The notes below the pieces were generated by a model. It was not told the origin of the DNA. It worked only from the letters and a program-made list of their open reading frames with translations, and ran no database searches. 64,000 nt of DNA from Hexactinellida sp. DTS-2022. Lineage: Eukaryota > Porifera > Hexactinellida. The stretch spans positions 5,084,001 to 5,148,000 of the forward strand of contig JAPNXP010000004.1 of NCBI GenBank assembly GCA_028753945.1. The letters are read 5' to 3'. Below are positions 22,925 to 32,782 of this stretch, one piece after another; position 1 is the stretch's first letter, and each line of letters begins with the position of its first letter. The position numbers and the translations under genes are program-made.

Positions 22925-25900
22925 TTAATCGTATATAGTTAGTGATCTGTGTAGGATAGATTCTATGAGAGTCTCGCACACTGGAATAGGACTGAGATCC
23001 GTGATACTCTTCTGGGAAATAGTTCTCTCTATCAGGAAAGGGAAGTCCTCTTCTGTTACCCCGATACCAGAGAGGCCGTTAGGAATGTTCAGGTATTTCA
23101 TGTATTTACACAGCTGTTCCGAGAGACACCGGCCCGCGTCTGAATGCTTAACACTTCCGGTCTTAGCACCTACGGTAGAATAATATAGTATAACCAGGGG
23201 CTATAGGTATATTACAGTATAACAGTATATAATAGGGAATTATAGATTAACTATTAAACAAACTTAACACTCGGGTAATACAGTAGAACTAATAAGTACA
23301 CTCTTCTGGACATGTCTCTCCTAGACATGTCTCTTCTGGACATGTCTCTTCTAGACATGTCTCTTCTGGACATGTCTCTCCTAGACATGTCTCTTCTGGA
23401 CATGTCTCTTCTGGACATGTCTCTTCTGGACATGTCTCTTCTGGACATGTCTCTTCTGGACATGTCTCTTCTGGACATGTCTCTTCTAGACATGTCTCTT
23501 CTGGACATGTCTCTCCTAGACATGTCTCTTCTGGACATGTCTCTTCTGGACATGTCTCTTCTGGACATGTCTCTTTTGGACATGTCTCTTCTGGACATGT
23601 CTCTTTTGGACATGTCTCTTCTGGACATGTCTCTTCTGGACATGTCTCTTCTAGACATGTCTCTTCTGGACATGTCTCTTCTGGACATGTCTCTTCTGGA
23701 CATGTCTCTTCTGGACATGTCTCTAATGGACATGTATCTTCTGGACATGTCTCTCCTAGACATGTCTCTTCTGGACATGTCTCTTCTGGACATGTCTCTT
23801 CTGGACATGTCTCTTTTGGACATGTCTCTTCTGGACATGTCTCTTCTGGACATGTCTCTTCTGGACATGTCTCTTCTAGACATGTCTCTTCTGGACATGT
23901 CTCTTCTAGACATGTCTCTTCTGGACATGTCTCTTCTGGACATGTCTCTTCTGGACATGTCTCTTTTGGACATGTCTCTTCTGGACATGTCTCTTCTGGA
24001 CATGTCTCTTTTGGACATGTCTCTTCTGGACATGTCTCTTCTGGACATGTCTCTACTGGACATGTCTCTTCTGGACATGTCTCTTCTGGACATGTCTCTT
24101 CTAGACATGTCTCTTCTGGACATGTCTCTTCTGGACATGTCTCTTCTGGACATGTCTCTTCTGGACATGTCTCTTCTGGACATGTCTCTTCTGGACATGT
24201 CTCTTCTGGACATGTCTCTACTGGACATGTCTCTTCTGGACATGTCTCTTCTGGACATGTCTCTTCTGGACATGTCTCTTCTGGACATGTCTCTTCTGGA
24301 CATGTCTCTTCTGGACATGTCTCTTTTGGACATGTCTCTTCTGGACATGTCTCTTCTAGACATGTCTCTTCTGGACATGTCTCTACTGGACATGTCTCTT
24401 CTGGACATGTCTCTTTTGGACATGTCTCTTCTGGACATGTCTCTTCTGGACATGTCTAACACAATACTAAACACAACTACTTATACTATAATTATACTAA
24501 TTCACTAGCTATACTAACAGTAACTATATACTACATAGTAACTATATACTGGAATAACGAATAACGAATACCCGCTTATAACGAAGTAAGCCCCCTTGGC
24601 TTTATTTTAACCAAAGTTCAATAAAACGAATTTACGAATATAACATTACCGATCAGCTTAGCCAATAGAATGCATCTCTCCGGCATTGCATATCCCATCT
24701 CATAGAACACTGCTGGTGCTGTTATTATAGCAGCGAGACCATGGGGTATCATAGGACGGTCTACAGGGTACCCTTCTGATATAAACTCTGTTTCCAATGA
24801 GGATATTGCGTAGGCAAGGGCGTGACATAGATGTCCCCCTCCGCTTGAGAATCCTATGCCTGTTATGACGGTAGCTAAACTCATCTGAGACTTGGCTTCT
24901 GTGTCTCCGGAGTATTCAACTGATCGAATGAAATATCTGTTTATCAGTCTAGGAGAGGAATAGTATCAATAATATTACACCTACAGTAGAGTCTCGTTAA
25001 TACCAAGGGACCGTCTTAATTTGTTCGTATTATCAGAATTCGTATTAACCAGAGTTACTTGCCGTCTTGCATGCATTTGTATAGGCTAGGGGAGTTAAAC
25101 CTTGTACAGTACTCCTTAACCGGTATTACCCCTTATCAGTGTTCCTATCAACGAGTCATAAGTACGTAATTCTATCTACAGTAGAACCTCGTTAGTACGA
25201 ACATGTTATTACGAAATTCCGGTTAATACAAACACTATTTCAGCCCCCATAAAGCCTTTTCAATACAAATCATATTAGTTAAACAAATTCCAGATAAAGC
25301 GAATACACTTTGACGGTCCCTTGGTGTTCGTAAATCGTACTAACGAGATTCTACCCTAGTTACCATTCGAGTCAACTGGCATGCATATACTCACGTGAGA
25401 GCCTGTACCACCGCTATATCGGAGAAGGGATTGCTCCCCTGTCCCATGGGTCTCTCGATGGGATCAGCTGGCCTGGGTTCTCTCATCGTATAAGGCAGCG
25501 TAGTGTATGCCTCCATTGCCCGACACAACAAGTAGAACCCGGAGTGTATAGCAACATTAGTGGGCATTAGGAATGTGTTAAGCGGATCCACTATCGCAAG
25601 CGTGGGACACATAGCGCGACTCGAGAGAGATAATCTCACATTTTTTGAAATTAAATCGAAAATCGCCGAACCAGATACCTCGCTACCTGTCCCAGAAGTT
25701 GTCGGAATACAAATCAGTGGTTTCAACTGTCGATTTATGACGTCACCTTCTCCAATTGGTGGCGCTACGAAATCTAACAGCTGTTTGTCTCTGTATGTGT
25801 CGAACAGCCTGGCAGCTTTAGCCGTGTCCATGACAGAGCCGCCGCCCACCGCCAGGAACCCTTCGTACTGGCCCCGCTGAGCTCTGTGTATCGCTTCTCG

Positions 25901-26698
25901 GAAGCTCTTGTCTGTCGGCTCCACGCGGACCTACACACAGGTGCAGCTGTGACGTCACTGGCATGTACAGCTGTGACCTCGGTACCGGGTAACCGTTTGT
26001 ACACAAACATACTTAGTACAACTTAATATACAGTGGTGCTCCCTAATAGCAATATTGCTATTTTAGCAAGTTATTTCAGTCGGAAATGAATTGATTTTCA
26101 AAGGGCGAAATATATTTCAACCTTTGTAATTTCGACGTTATTACACAGTAGGAAATTCATCAATCAAATAGCAATTGAATAGCTTTATAAAATTTGAGTT
26201 ATGTTCATTCAAAATTTCAAAAATTTAAATTTCTCGATAACTCATTAAATCCTTAATACAGCCCCTGTACCATACATATCCTATACGCCACTACTCACAG
26301 GAGTGACGTAGACTCACCTCGCTGAACACGTCGCACTCGAGGCCCTCCGTCTCGAGAGAGGCCCGCGCCGCGGAGACAGGGAGCAGCGGCAGCAGACTTC
26401 TGTCCGTCAGCAGCAGCACCCGCCGCACGCCCCTGTTCGCAAAGTCCTTCCCCACCTCTCCGGTGACCCCCCTCCCCACGCGGACCCCGCAGGCAGAGAC
26501 CTCGTACGCGTAGTCGGTGGAGAGGGCGCCTGCGTCGGAGGAGAGGCGTCTCTCCCGCGACAGAGGGGGGGCCGGGGGGCTGGCGGGGCCCGCCGAGTGG
26601 GAGGGACACCTGCAGGAGCCTCCGGACAGGGACTGGAGGCTCTCTGCTATCACCTCTCTACGGGACCGACTCGTTAACACACTCACTCCACGCTTCAT
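22925..26698 (-). CDS. ADHFE1: Iron-containing alcohol dehydrogenase / hydroxyacid-oxoacid transhydrogenase
   Basis: Four exons on the minus strand (26698-26318, 25930-25395, 24948-24650, 23169-22925) join in phases 0, 2 and 1 to 486 residues; human ADHFE1 is 467. The family enzyme couples 4-hydroxybutyrate oxidation to 2-oxoglutarate reduction in mitochondria. Visible hallmarks: VRVEPTDKSFREAIHRAQRG, the nucleotide-binding AVGGGSVMDTAKAA, PLICIPTTSGTGSEVSG, SGFYLLCRAMEAYTTLPY, and the metal-site region HLCHALAYAISS with VPHGL-type IPHGLAAIITAP. The first exon is Arg/Ser-rich, as expected of a mitochondrial leader, and strikingly GC-rich. Intron 3 (23170-24649) contains the 77-copy ACATGT minisatellite; introns 1-2 hold MITEs. 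Confidence 0.93.
23308..24457. repeat. 15-bp minisatellite, 77 copies of GGACATGTCTCTTCT
   Basis: Exactly periodic at 15 bp, from GGACATGTCT at 23308 to the one at 24448, which gives 77 units. Variation is limited: TCTGGA, TCTAGA, CCTAGA, TTTGGA and ACTGGA before CATGTCT, plus one unit with TAATGGACATGTATCT. Each unit holds the 10-bp RRRCWWGYYY palindrome GGACATGTCT or AGACATGTCT. Because 15 is a multiple of 3 and the unit is near-palindromic, both strands stay open (MSLLD and MSRRD repeats). It lies in ADHFE1 intron 3. Confidence 0.97.
24985..25355. repeat. Two R1 MITEs in ADHFE1 intron 2
   Basis: Copies at about 24985-25150 and 25178-25355, in opposite apparent orientation, between the exons at 25395-25930 and 24650-24948. 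Confidence 0.7.
26031..26260. repeat. MITE R7 fragment in ADHFE1 intron 1
   Basis: Begins AGTGGTGCTCCCTAATAGCAA near 26032 and runs into degraded sequence; the only feature in the 387-bp intron. Confidence 0.5.
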
Positions 26699-26787
26699 AC
26701 TAAATACAGCTCTATTAGCAATATGCTATGTAATAACAGTCAAAGTATATCTACCGATTTCCTCATCTCTATTTATAGAATTTATAT

Positions 26788-26906
26788 ACAGTCGACAACC
26801 CTTAATTCAAATACCGGTTAATTCGAACAAATTTAGTTTTCCCTTGGAGTCCCCTCCCATAGAATATCTCTTCGATAATTCGATAATTAACGAGAGTCTA
26901 TTGTAT
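26788..26906. repeat. MITE R12
   Basis: Starts CAGTCGACAACCCTTAATTC and ends AATTAACGAGAGTCTATTGTA; a second copy is at about 57246-57372. It lies in the spacer between ADHFE1 and the orphan membrane protein. Confidence 0.65.
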
Positions 26907-26946
26907 TAAATACTACTGACATAATGTATCTCTAATGTTTTCTCAA

Positions 26947-27819
26947 TTAAATGTACAAAAGTGTATATTTGATAATTAATAACAGAAACGATTCAAATAA
27001 TATAAAATTAATTATAGAATTCAATCCAAATATTTTCAGTGCAGTCAATAAGAAGCTTGTCTTCACAAATAAAATATTTGAGTTTGAATAAGCGATCAAA
27101 ATTTGATGGAATTGAAACGTAAACAAAGTGTTTACATAGTTTGTTTGTATAATAAACACTGGTAAGGATAGTAATAGAGATATTGAAAAGTTATAAATAA
27201 TAATTTCAGAAATTAGTGGCGTATATCTAACTTCAATTTCAGATAGAATTTTGATAAAAATAATAGAAGAAATTCCATGTAATATTAAACTGAGAATTGT
27301 GGAGTTATTAGCGAAGAAATATAAAATTAGAAGTGATATCAAAATAAGAGCTGATATACTTAATATCTTATAAATTAAACTTTTCTTATAAACACCCAAT
27401 TTGAGAAATAAAAAACTGAATAATTTCGTGAATAACAATCCTTTAAAACTCACATTTGTTTGTAAATAGAGAGTACAAATAGATTCAACTGAATACCAAA
27501 AAGATAGAATGAAATACAATAAAATGGGACAACTACGGTTGATATTAGGTCGCAGGACTTTTAATACAAAAGCGAATATTGTAATAAATAAATTTTGAAA
27601 CAAATTAATGGTCGAAATATCTTCACTCGAATATTCAATTGTTGATAAAAGCGTTTGAATAGAAAATGTTATTAGAAATCCGGAACATACAAATATATAC
27701 TGTACTGTATATGGGAATATTGATAGAGGGAATCCAAATATTGTCATGTTAACATGCCCTGTTGTTGTTGTTGTTGTTGTTGTTGACATTTTAGCTATAA
27801 GTATGTTAAAAATTTTCAA
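26947..27819 (-). CDS. Orphan multi-pass membrane protein
   Basis: A 290-residue open frame, very rich in Ile/Leu/Phe/Ser, with roughly eight to ten hydrophobic segments (for example YIFVCSGFLITF, NLFITIFAFVLKVL, ILISLLILYFF, LILHGISSIIFIKIL, IINFILFESFLLLII). The start could be 27819 or the internal ATG at 27789, which precedes a run of eight Thr codons written with CAA/ACA-type repeats. Layout and length resemble nucleotide-sugar or drug/metabolite transporters (SLC35-like), but no diagnostic motif is visible and the family is not claimed. The frame is long for AT-rich DNA and sits 125 bp from the DHCR24 end, so it is probably a real but fast-evolving gene. Confidence 0.6.
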   Translation of the reverse strand: MKIFNILIAKMSTTTTTTTTGHVNMTIFGFPLSIFPYTVQYIFVCSGFLITFSIQTLLSTIEYSSEDISTINLFQNLFITIFAFVLKVLRPNINRSCPILLYFILSFWYSVESICTLYLQTNVSFKGLLFTKLFSFLFLKLGVYKKSLIYKILSISALILISLLILYFFANNSTILSLILHGISSIIFIKILSEIEVRYTPLISEIIIYNFSISLLLSLPVFIIQTNYVNTLFTFQFHQILIAYSNSNILFVKTSFLLTALKIFGLNSIINFILFESFLLLIIKYTLLYI

Positions 27820-27943
27820 TTACTTGTATATATAATCTGAATAAATAAAATAATTATATCGACAAAGCGGATTTATTTCTAAACACAAATATATCACCAA
27901 CATAAATAAATAAAATAAATAAATCTAAATTCAGAACAAATCC

Positions 27944-29434
27944 CTATTTCCACGCGAGTTTACCGACTTTATCATAAATCTCCGGATATGCCTTTTCGCA
28001 CCCTAGCTCTTGTCTCATTTTATCGTACAACTCGTGGTCAAACATTTCGCGAAATTCCTTTCGTGTCATTCGTGTATCCGCGTACAACATTTGGAATCCA
28101 TTCACTTCTCTCGCGAATTTCTCAACATTTCTAAGTGCCTTATTGGCATCAAAATCTGCTATATTTGGTACCCCAACATCTACTACGTACATAACAGTGC
28201 GATACCCTTAGGGTGTACTAATCCTGAATTGTTTGGTAGTTGAAAAGGACATAACCATAAGGGGTATACATTAAACTCATTATTGAATAGAGTTAGCGTT
28301 TCTATTAGAGTCGCCATTGGTAACATAATATCCTGTGTAACATGCTTTTGCTCGTATAATCGTTTTGCTGTGTTAGTTAGTGTGAGTTTAAGAAGTGAGA
28401 TTTTTGGTGGAACCATCCATCCACAAGTGTATCTAAAAATAGAATTATTCCCAAACGGGATTATATCTCGCATTTCCCAGAAAAAGCTACGATTATGTCG
28501 GTGATAGTAATCGCGTGAAGGAATGTATTCGGTTGCCAAGCCAGTTTTCAGGAATGTATTCACATGTGTGAAAAACCAAGGTTTCCAAAATTTACCAATT
28601 CGGTTGATCGCTTTTTCAGAATTCGGTGCTTCACTGAAATTGCCAGTCATCACAACACCTTCGGTCTCTGTTAAAAGAATTCCTTCAACAAAATCGTTTT
28701 CTTTCTTTTCCGATTCGGTTTTGAATTTCTCAACAAAAGATTCTTTAGTATTGAAAGGAAAATAGTTAAGTTTTACAAACGGTTTTGCTGGAATTATTGT
28801 TATTTCGACTGTGACGAGAAATCCGATTGTCCCATAAGACCAGGGAATAGCATGGAATAACTCCTCATTTTCACTTAAGCTACAATGCACTACTCTGCTA
28901 TCAGCAAGTACAATATCATACGAAACACAAGTCTCTTTGAACAGACCGTATATATGCGATGAGGTTTCTATTCCTACTCCCATTATGAGCCCCCCTACAG
29001 TGAGATCATCTAGCTCAGGGAGAACTGGTAGGTTCAACTTGGCATGTTCTATTTCCGGTATCTATATTTAGAATGTCATGTAGGTTAACTGGTACTTTCC
29101 AATGAGTATCTTTATACGCGCTATATTTCATAGAAACTGTTAGGAACGAAGGTCTTGCTGTACACATTTTGCGACCGCTACCTTCTAATTTCCATCTTTT
29201 CACACATTCCTGTATTTCTATAACGCGGTTATTATGGTTCGCAGGTGCGCTATGTAATCGCATGATAAAGCTATTCCGCATATAAAAGTATATTTCGTAT
29301 AGAAAGGAAAGCGGAAGTAGGAAGAAACAAACGAACACCCATCTATGGTTAGTTAGTACGTACTCGAATTTGAAATAGAGGAACAGAAGAATTGCAATTA
29401 ATATTGGAAGGAAATAATAAACCAAATTCCACAT
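27944..29434 (-). pseudogene. DHCR24: DHCR24 (delta24-sterol reductase) with two frame breaks
   Basis: Minus strand, no introns. Frame 1 (29434 to about 29036) has the N-terminal TM anchor and ..[20 protein letters not shown]. Frame 2 (about 29037-28190) has [20 protein letters not shown], the FAD-binding part, then [25 protein letters not shown] and [13 protein letters not shown], ending GLVHPKG. Frame 3 (28192-27944) has YVVDVG, NGFQMLYAD and CEKAYPEIYDKVGKLAW. The FAD-dependent family enzyme reduces the sterol side-chain double bond in the ER. At break 1 the family normally has about 17 more residues (the VTMGQ..GW stretch), so about 53 bp seem deleted with a frameshift; break 2 is a small indel. 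No room exists for introns. All other conserved blocks are well preserved, so the damage is recent or due to assembly error. Confidence 0.8.
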
Positions 29435-30512
29435 TTGATATCTGTAAATGAGCTAATAAGTTTATTAATATTTAATAATTTTTTATAAAATTTGTAAAAT
29501 TCCACAATCACAAATTCCACAATTTCTTAAAGCGAAGCGTCAAAATTTGAAGGATTTAATCGGCTAATACCTTTTCTAATTAAATATTAACTGCAAGTCA
29601 TTTTTAAACATCATAAATTCACTTTTGTGCTCCGGGGATTATTGAAAGGTGTTTGGCCGTTGTATAAGTACAGTGGTGTTCGCTTGGTAGTAAGCGAACT
29701 TGCTATTATAAGGAACATACCATATCTCTATAATAGTAGCCCCTATTCGAATAATCGCCTACGTCCAATAATAGCCCCCCCAAATTAGCAAATACAAATT
29801 TACTACCGGTACCCTGAGTAAATTTCTTAGTCGCAATACGATTATCAACCGACTCTACTAAATAAATTGTATCAACATGTGATATTCTCGAAATGTCACA
29901 AAAATTATTGGTCAGAGAATGGCCTAAAAACAATAATCGCCTAGGCTACTATCCGAAAAATACGGTAATTAACATTAAATGCTCTCTTGGGGACTAACAG
30001 AGCAATTCCTGCGGAAACTTGATTATTATGGATATGATTGTAAACCAAATTCAGGTGGACAAATAGAGAAGTGGACAATTAGAGTACTAAAATAATTAGC
30101 AACAAATGCACTAAAATAATTAGTATCCAATTAAACACCGAATAACGAGGAACTTTACAAGCTGTAATACTACAGTCGACTCTCATTAATTAATGGAACA
30201 CCAGGGGACAGTCAATATTAGTTAATGTTATCCGGAATTTCGTACTAACCGGAGTCACTCGCATGCATTGTATAGGCTAGGGGAATTAAACTTTGTACTG
30301 CATATAATAAGTAGATAATGTATCTAATTCCAATTGGCATTATGGTCACTATGCAATCAGCCACGTGTAACCAAAAAAAATTCCCTAACTTTCCAGTTAT
30401 TTCCATAGTAACCAATAAGCTGCTATGGCATGCTCAGGTTACAAAGTATTTAATAGAATCTGCAGAATCCAAAATAAATTACTCGAACAAACTAACTTCA
30501 AACAACAATCAA
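29435..30512. repeat. Spacer with R6, R7 and R1 elements
   Basis: R6 at about 29560-29668. R7 begins CAGTGGTGTTCGCTTGGTAG at 29671 and ends near 30000; it is split by a further element of about 230 bp with complementary ends (AATAGTAGCCCCTATTCGAA .. AATCGCCTAGGCTACTAT). R1 at about 30172-30300. The open frame at 29706-29933 lies wholly inside the inserted element. Confidence 0.6.
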
Positions 30513-31751
30513 ATGGCCACTAATCTGCCACCAAATGTGCCACTAAACACATTCGCACAGTTCGAGTTCGATGCTGTTGCCATAGAGATAGCCCAAACCT
30601 TTGACCCTCTTATCGCACAGCTGATCGCGAGGAGGGACGCTCTCCTACTCGAACTGTCCCAGCTCCGAGAGGACTACACCATCAAGGAGACCACGCGTAA
30701 GGCTGCCATTCAGGAACTGGAACTAACGAGACAACAGTTGCAGCTGATGAGTCTCAAAGTGAATACGAATATTCCTATTGACCAACAGGCCACTGAGGTG
30801 TACCAACAGGGCCTAGAGGGTCTGTCGACACCTACCAAACTCCCGTGCCCTCTCTTCGACTGTCCGACTCTCCAAACGCTACGGAGTGTAATCTCAGGAT
30901 TCGGGGAGCTGTCAGTTTGGGAGGTACCCGACTATTCCAAGAAAGTGGAACCGACACTAACAGCTGGGAAGACAGGGAAAGGTGTAAAAGAACTCGATGC
31001 AATTGGTCTCTCGATTGATGAACCAAACAAGCTAATCTATATAGCTGATTGTCACAACTCCCGAATTCAAGTGGTGTCATTTGAAGGGAAGTTCGTAACA
31101 AGCTTCGGAAAAGGAATACTCAAGGGACCATGGAGCATAGCTGTGACAGACGAACACATATTAGTTACGGACATAACACACCACTCTCTGTTCCAGTTCG
31201 GTAAGAAAGATCTGAAACTAAAGAACAGAACTGGAACTAAAGGGAAACAAGAAGGACAGCTTTATTATCCTAACGGTCTCTCCATCGACACAAGTGGAGA
31301 TGTGTTTGTTGCAGATTGCTGGAATCACAGAATAACAAAGTACTCCAAAACGCTTCAACACAAAACGTGTTTTGGAATTAAGCAACTAGATTACCCAGTA
31401 GATGTGAAACTAACAAAGTATTGTGTCGTGGTGCTCGACGGGAGTCCCAACTGTGTTAAGTTCTTTTCAAGGAATGGATCCCTCCTCAGTTCCTGTATCT
31501 CTCGGGGAGAGGATTGTTTGGTGTATAACCCTTGGTTCTTCTGTTTGGATCTAGCTGGAAATATCATCATTAGTGACTTTGAAAACAGTGCTATAAAGAT
31601 ATTCTCAAAAAGCGGACAGCACATCCATACCATTGGCAAGAAAGGAAACAAAATAGGAGAGTTCATTGCACCATTTGGCATTTGCATATCTCAAAAAGGA
31701 ATTATATTTGGTGTGTCTCATAATCCTAATTACTCATTACAATGTTTCTAA
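30513..31751 (+). CDS. Coiled-coil NHL-repeat protein A
   Basis: Intronless, 412 residues from ATG 30513. The frame is open from 30318, but MATNLPPNVPLNTFAQFEF aligns with the start of the NHL proteins at 45337 and 47107, which decides the start. Residues about 20-100 form a coiled coil (IARRDALLLELSQLREDYTI, KAAIQELELTRQQLQLM). From about 145 there are NHL repeats, e.g. LIYIADCHNSRIQVVSFEGK, YPNGLSIDTSGDVFVADCWN, SDFENSAIKIFSKSGQ, enough for a six-bladed propeller. The layout is that of a TRIM-NHL protein without RING or B-boxes. NHL propellers bind RNA or protein; function here is unknown. Confidence 0.85.
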   Translation: MATNLPPNVPLNTFAQFEFDAVAIEIAQTFDPLIAQLIARRDALLLELSQLREDYTIKETTRKAAIQELELTRQQLQLMSLKVNTNIPIDQQATEVYQQGLEGLSTPTKLPCPLFDCPTLQTLRSVISGFGELSVWEVPDYSKKVEPTLTAGKTGKGVKELDAIGLSIDEPNKLIYIADCHNSRIQVVSFEGKFVTSFGKGILKGPWSIAVTDEHILVTDITHHSLFQFGKKDLKLKNRTGTKGKQEGQLYYPNGLSIDTSGDVFVADCWNHRITKYSKTLQHKTCFGIKQLDYPVDVKLTKYCVVVLDGSPNCVKFFSRNGSLLSSCISRGEDCLVYNPWFFCLDLAGNIIISDFENSAIKIFSKSGQHIHTIGKKGNKIGEFIAPFGICISQKGIIFGVSHNPNYSLQCF

Positions 31752-31814
31752 TTTCTGTGTTTGAAGTTTGCTAATAAATATACCTATTAGTATATAGATT
31801 CTTCCTATATAGCT

Positions 31815-31945
31815 AAACTCACGTAATTGCAAGTCGCATTTTGCATGAAATTTGCTTGCAAATATGCAAACTTGCAATTAGAGGAACAGAAAAAACATTA
31901 ATGCTCTCTTGGGGACTGAAATAATAGAGCAATTGCTATTACACG
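31815..31945. repeat. MITE R7
   Basis: R7-like copy with AATTGCAAGTCGCATTTTGC and ATAGAGCAATTGCTATTAC segments, between NHL gene A and UQCC5. Confidence 0.55.
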
Positions 31946-32020
31946 AATCACTGCACTATCAGACCAATTTTTAATTTCTGTATAATTATTTCTATAGCTA
32001 TCTGTATAGCAAATCGCTTT

Positions 32021-32215
32021 ATGAGCGTTTGGGAACGATTTGGTGTAGTGAGATCCTGGTCAGTTTGCTTTCTACTTGGATTCGCGATTGAATTATTTAT
32101 GATAAAAGTCCGCATTGGGAAAGAAACATTTTACGAGACGGCTTTACGTAAAGAGTCAGAAAGAAGGAAAGATAGAATTATCCGCCAATACAACATACTA
32201 TTTCCCAAGAGCTAA
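32021..32215 (+). CDS. UQCC5: UQCC5/SMIM4-like complex III assembly factor
   Basis: Single-exon 64-residue protein with one TM segment (WSVCFLLGFAIELFMI) followed by KVRIGKETFYETALRKESER. This corresponds to the invariant region of UQCC5 (SMIM4; Drosophila Sloth1): membrane helix, then IKVR.G.ETFY and .RK.SER. UQCC5 is an inner-membrane factor that acts with other small proteins on cytochrome b during complex III assembly. Its stop codon (32213-32215) lies two bases before the ATG of UQCC6, so both are probably read from one mRNA. No ribosome-binding logic is expected in a eukaryote; reinitiation or leaky scanning would be needed. Confidence 0.88.
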   Translation: MSVWERFGVVRSWSVCFLLGFAIELFMIKVRIGKETFYETALRKESERRKDRIIRQYNILFPKS

Positions 32216-32217
32216 TA

Positions 32218-32430
32218 ATGCCATTTGGAATGTCATACAGTAGATACTTTATACTGATAGGTGGTGGAATTGTATCAGCGTTATTTGGCGGCTCAATAGT
32301 GAATAGAATATACAGACCGAATATGGAACTGAATTTGGAACCAGAACTAATTGAGATGGAGAGAGAAATCGAAAAATTCAAACGTGAAAGTTCTATCAAA
32401 ACAATTTTAGATCGAATTAAAAAGGATTAA
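32218..32430 (+). CDS. UQCC6: UQCC6/BRAWNIN-like complex III assembly factor
   Basis: Single-exon 70-residue protein starting MPFGMSYSRYFILIGGGIVS, with one TM helix then VNRIYRP and a charged, helical tail. The pattern MP.G..(W/Y)S.Y, small-residue-rich TM, V.R.YRP is that of UQCC6 (BRAWNIN, C12orf73; Drosophila Sloth2), an inner-membrane factor required for complex III assembly. It begins at 32218, overlapping nothing but only 2 nt after the UQCC5 stop (sequence TAATAATG), in a different frame (+2). Confidence 0.85.
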   Translation: MPFGMSYSRYFILIGGGIVSALFGGSIVNRIYRPNMELNLEPELIEMEREIEKFKRESSIKTILDRIKKD

Positions 32431-32495
32431 TTTATACTATTTACTTATATTATTAATGATTAAATTGCATAATACTATTCATATTAAGAGATATC

Positions 32496-32665
32496 TTATA
32501 TGTAGACCGTCTAGAAATAGACCAGGTTTTATTCCCTATGCATTAGTATTACCCATAAAAAGCAGGGCAAGTGGTCTACAGAATTTATAGACGGTCTACA
32601 AATTTTTGGCTTATTTGTATGGGCTTTTATAGACCGTCTATTTCTAGACGGTCTACATATAAGGA
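32496..32665. repeat. MITE R5 (long palindrome)
   Basis: TTATATGTAGACCGTCTAGA at the left end and the inverse, TAGACGGTCTACATATAAG, at the right. Other copies: 7373-7520, 36190-36335, 53325-53480, 61782-61957. Confidence 0.8.
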
Positions 32666-32782
32666 TGCTCATTAATTAAATATTAGTTATTATAGGAAAA
32701 AATTTTTAATATGATTTTCTAAATTTATTGACAATACAAATACAATCAAAAAGCAATCAAAATATAAAATTACAAATAACAA

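Noticed and set aside
23254-24508. Long open frames on both strands (MSLLD and MSRRD repeats, about 400 codons each)
   Set aside because: They follow from a 15-bp, stop-free, near-palindromic repeat inside an intron; no coding signal apart from the repeat.
29706-29933. Minus-strand 75-codon frame
   Set aside because: Lies inside an element inserted in an R7 copy; no family similarity seen.
30318-30512. Upstream extension of NHL protein A
   Set aside because: The open frame continues upstream, but alignment with proteins B and C puts the start at 30513, and the extension has no family similarity.
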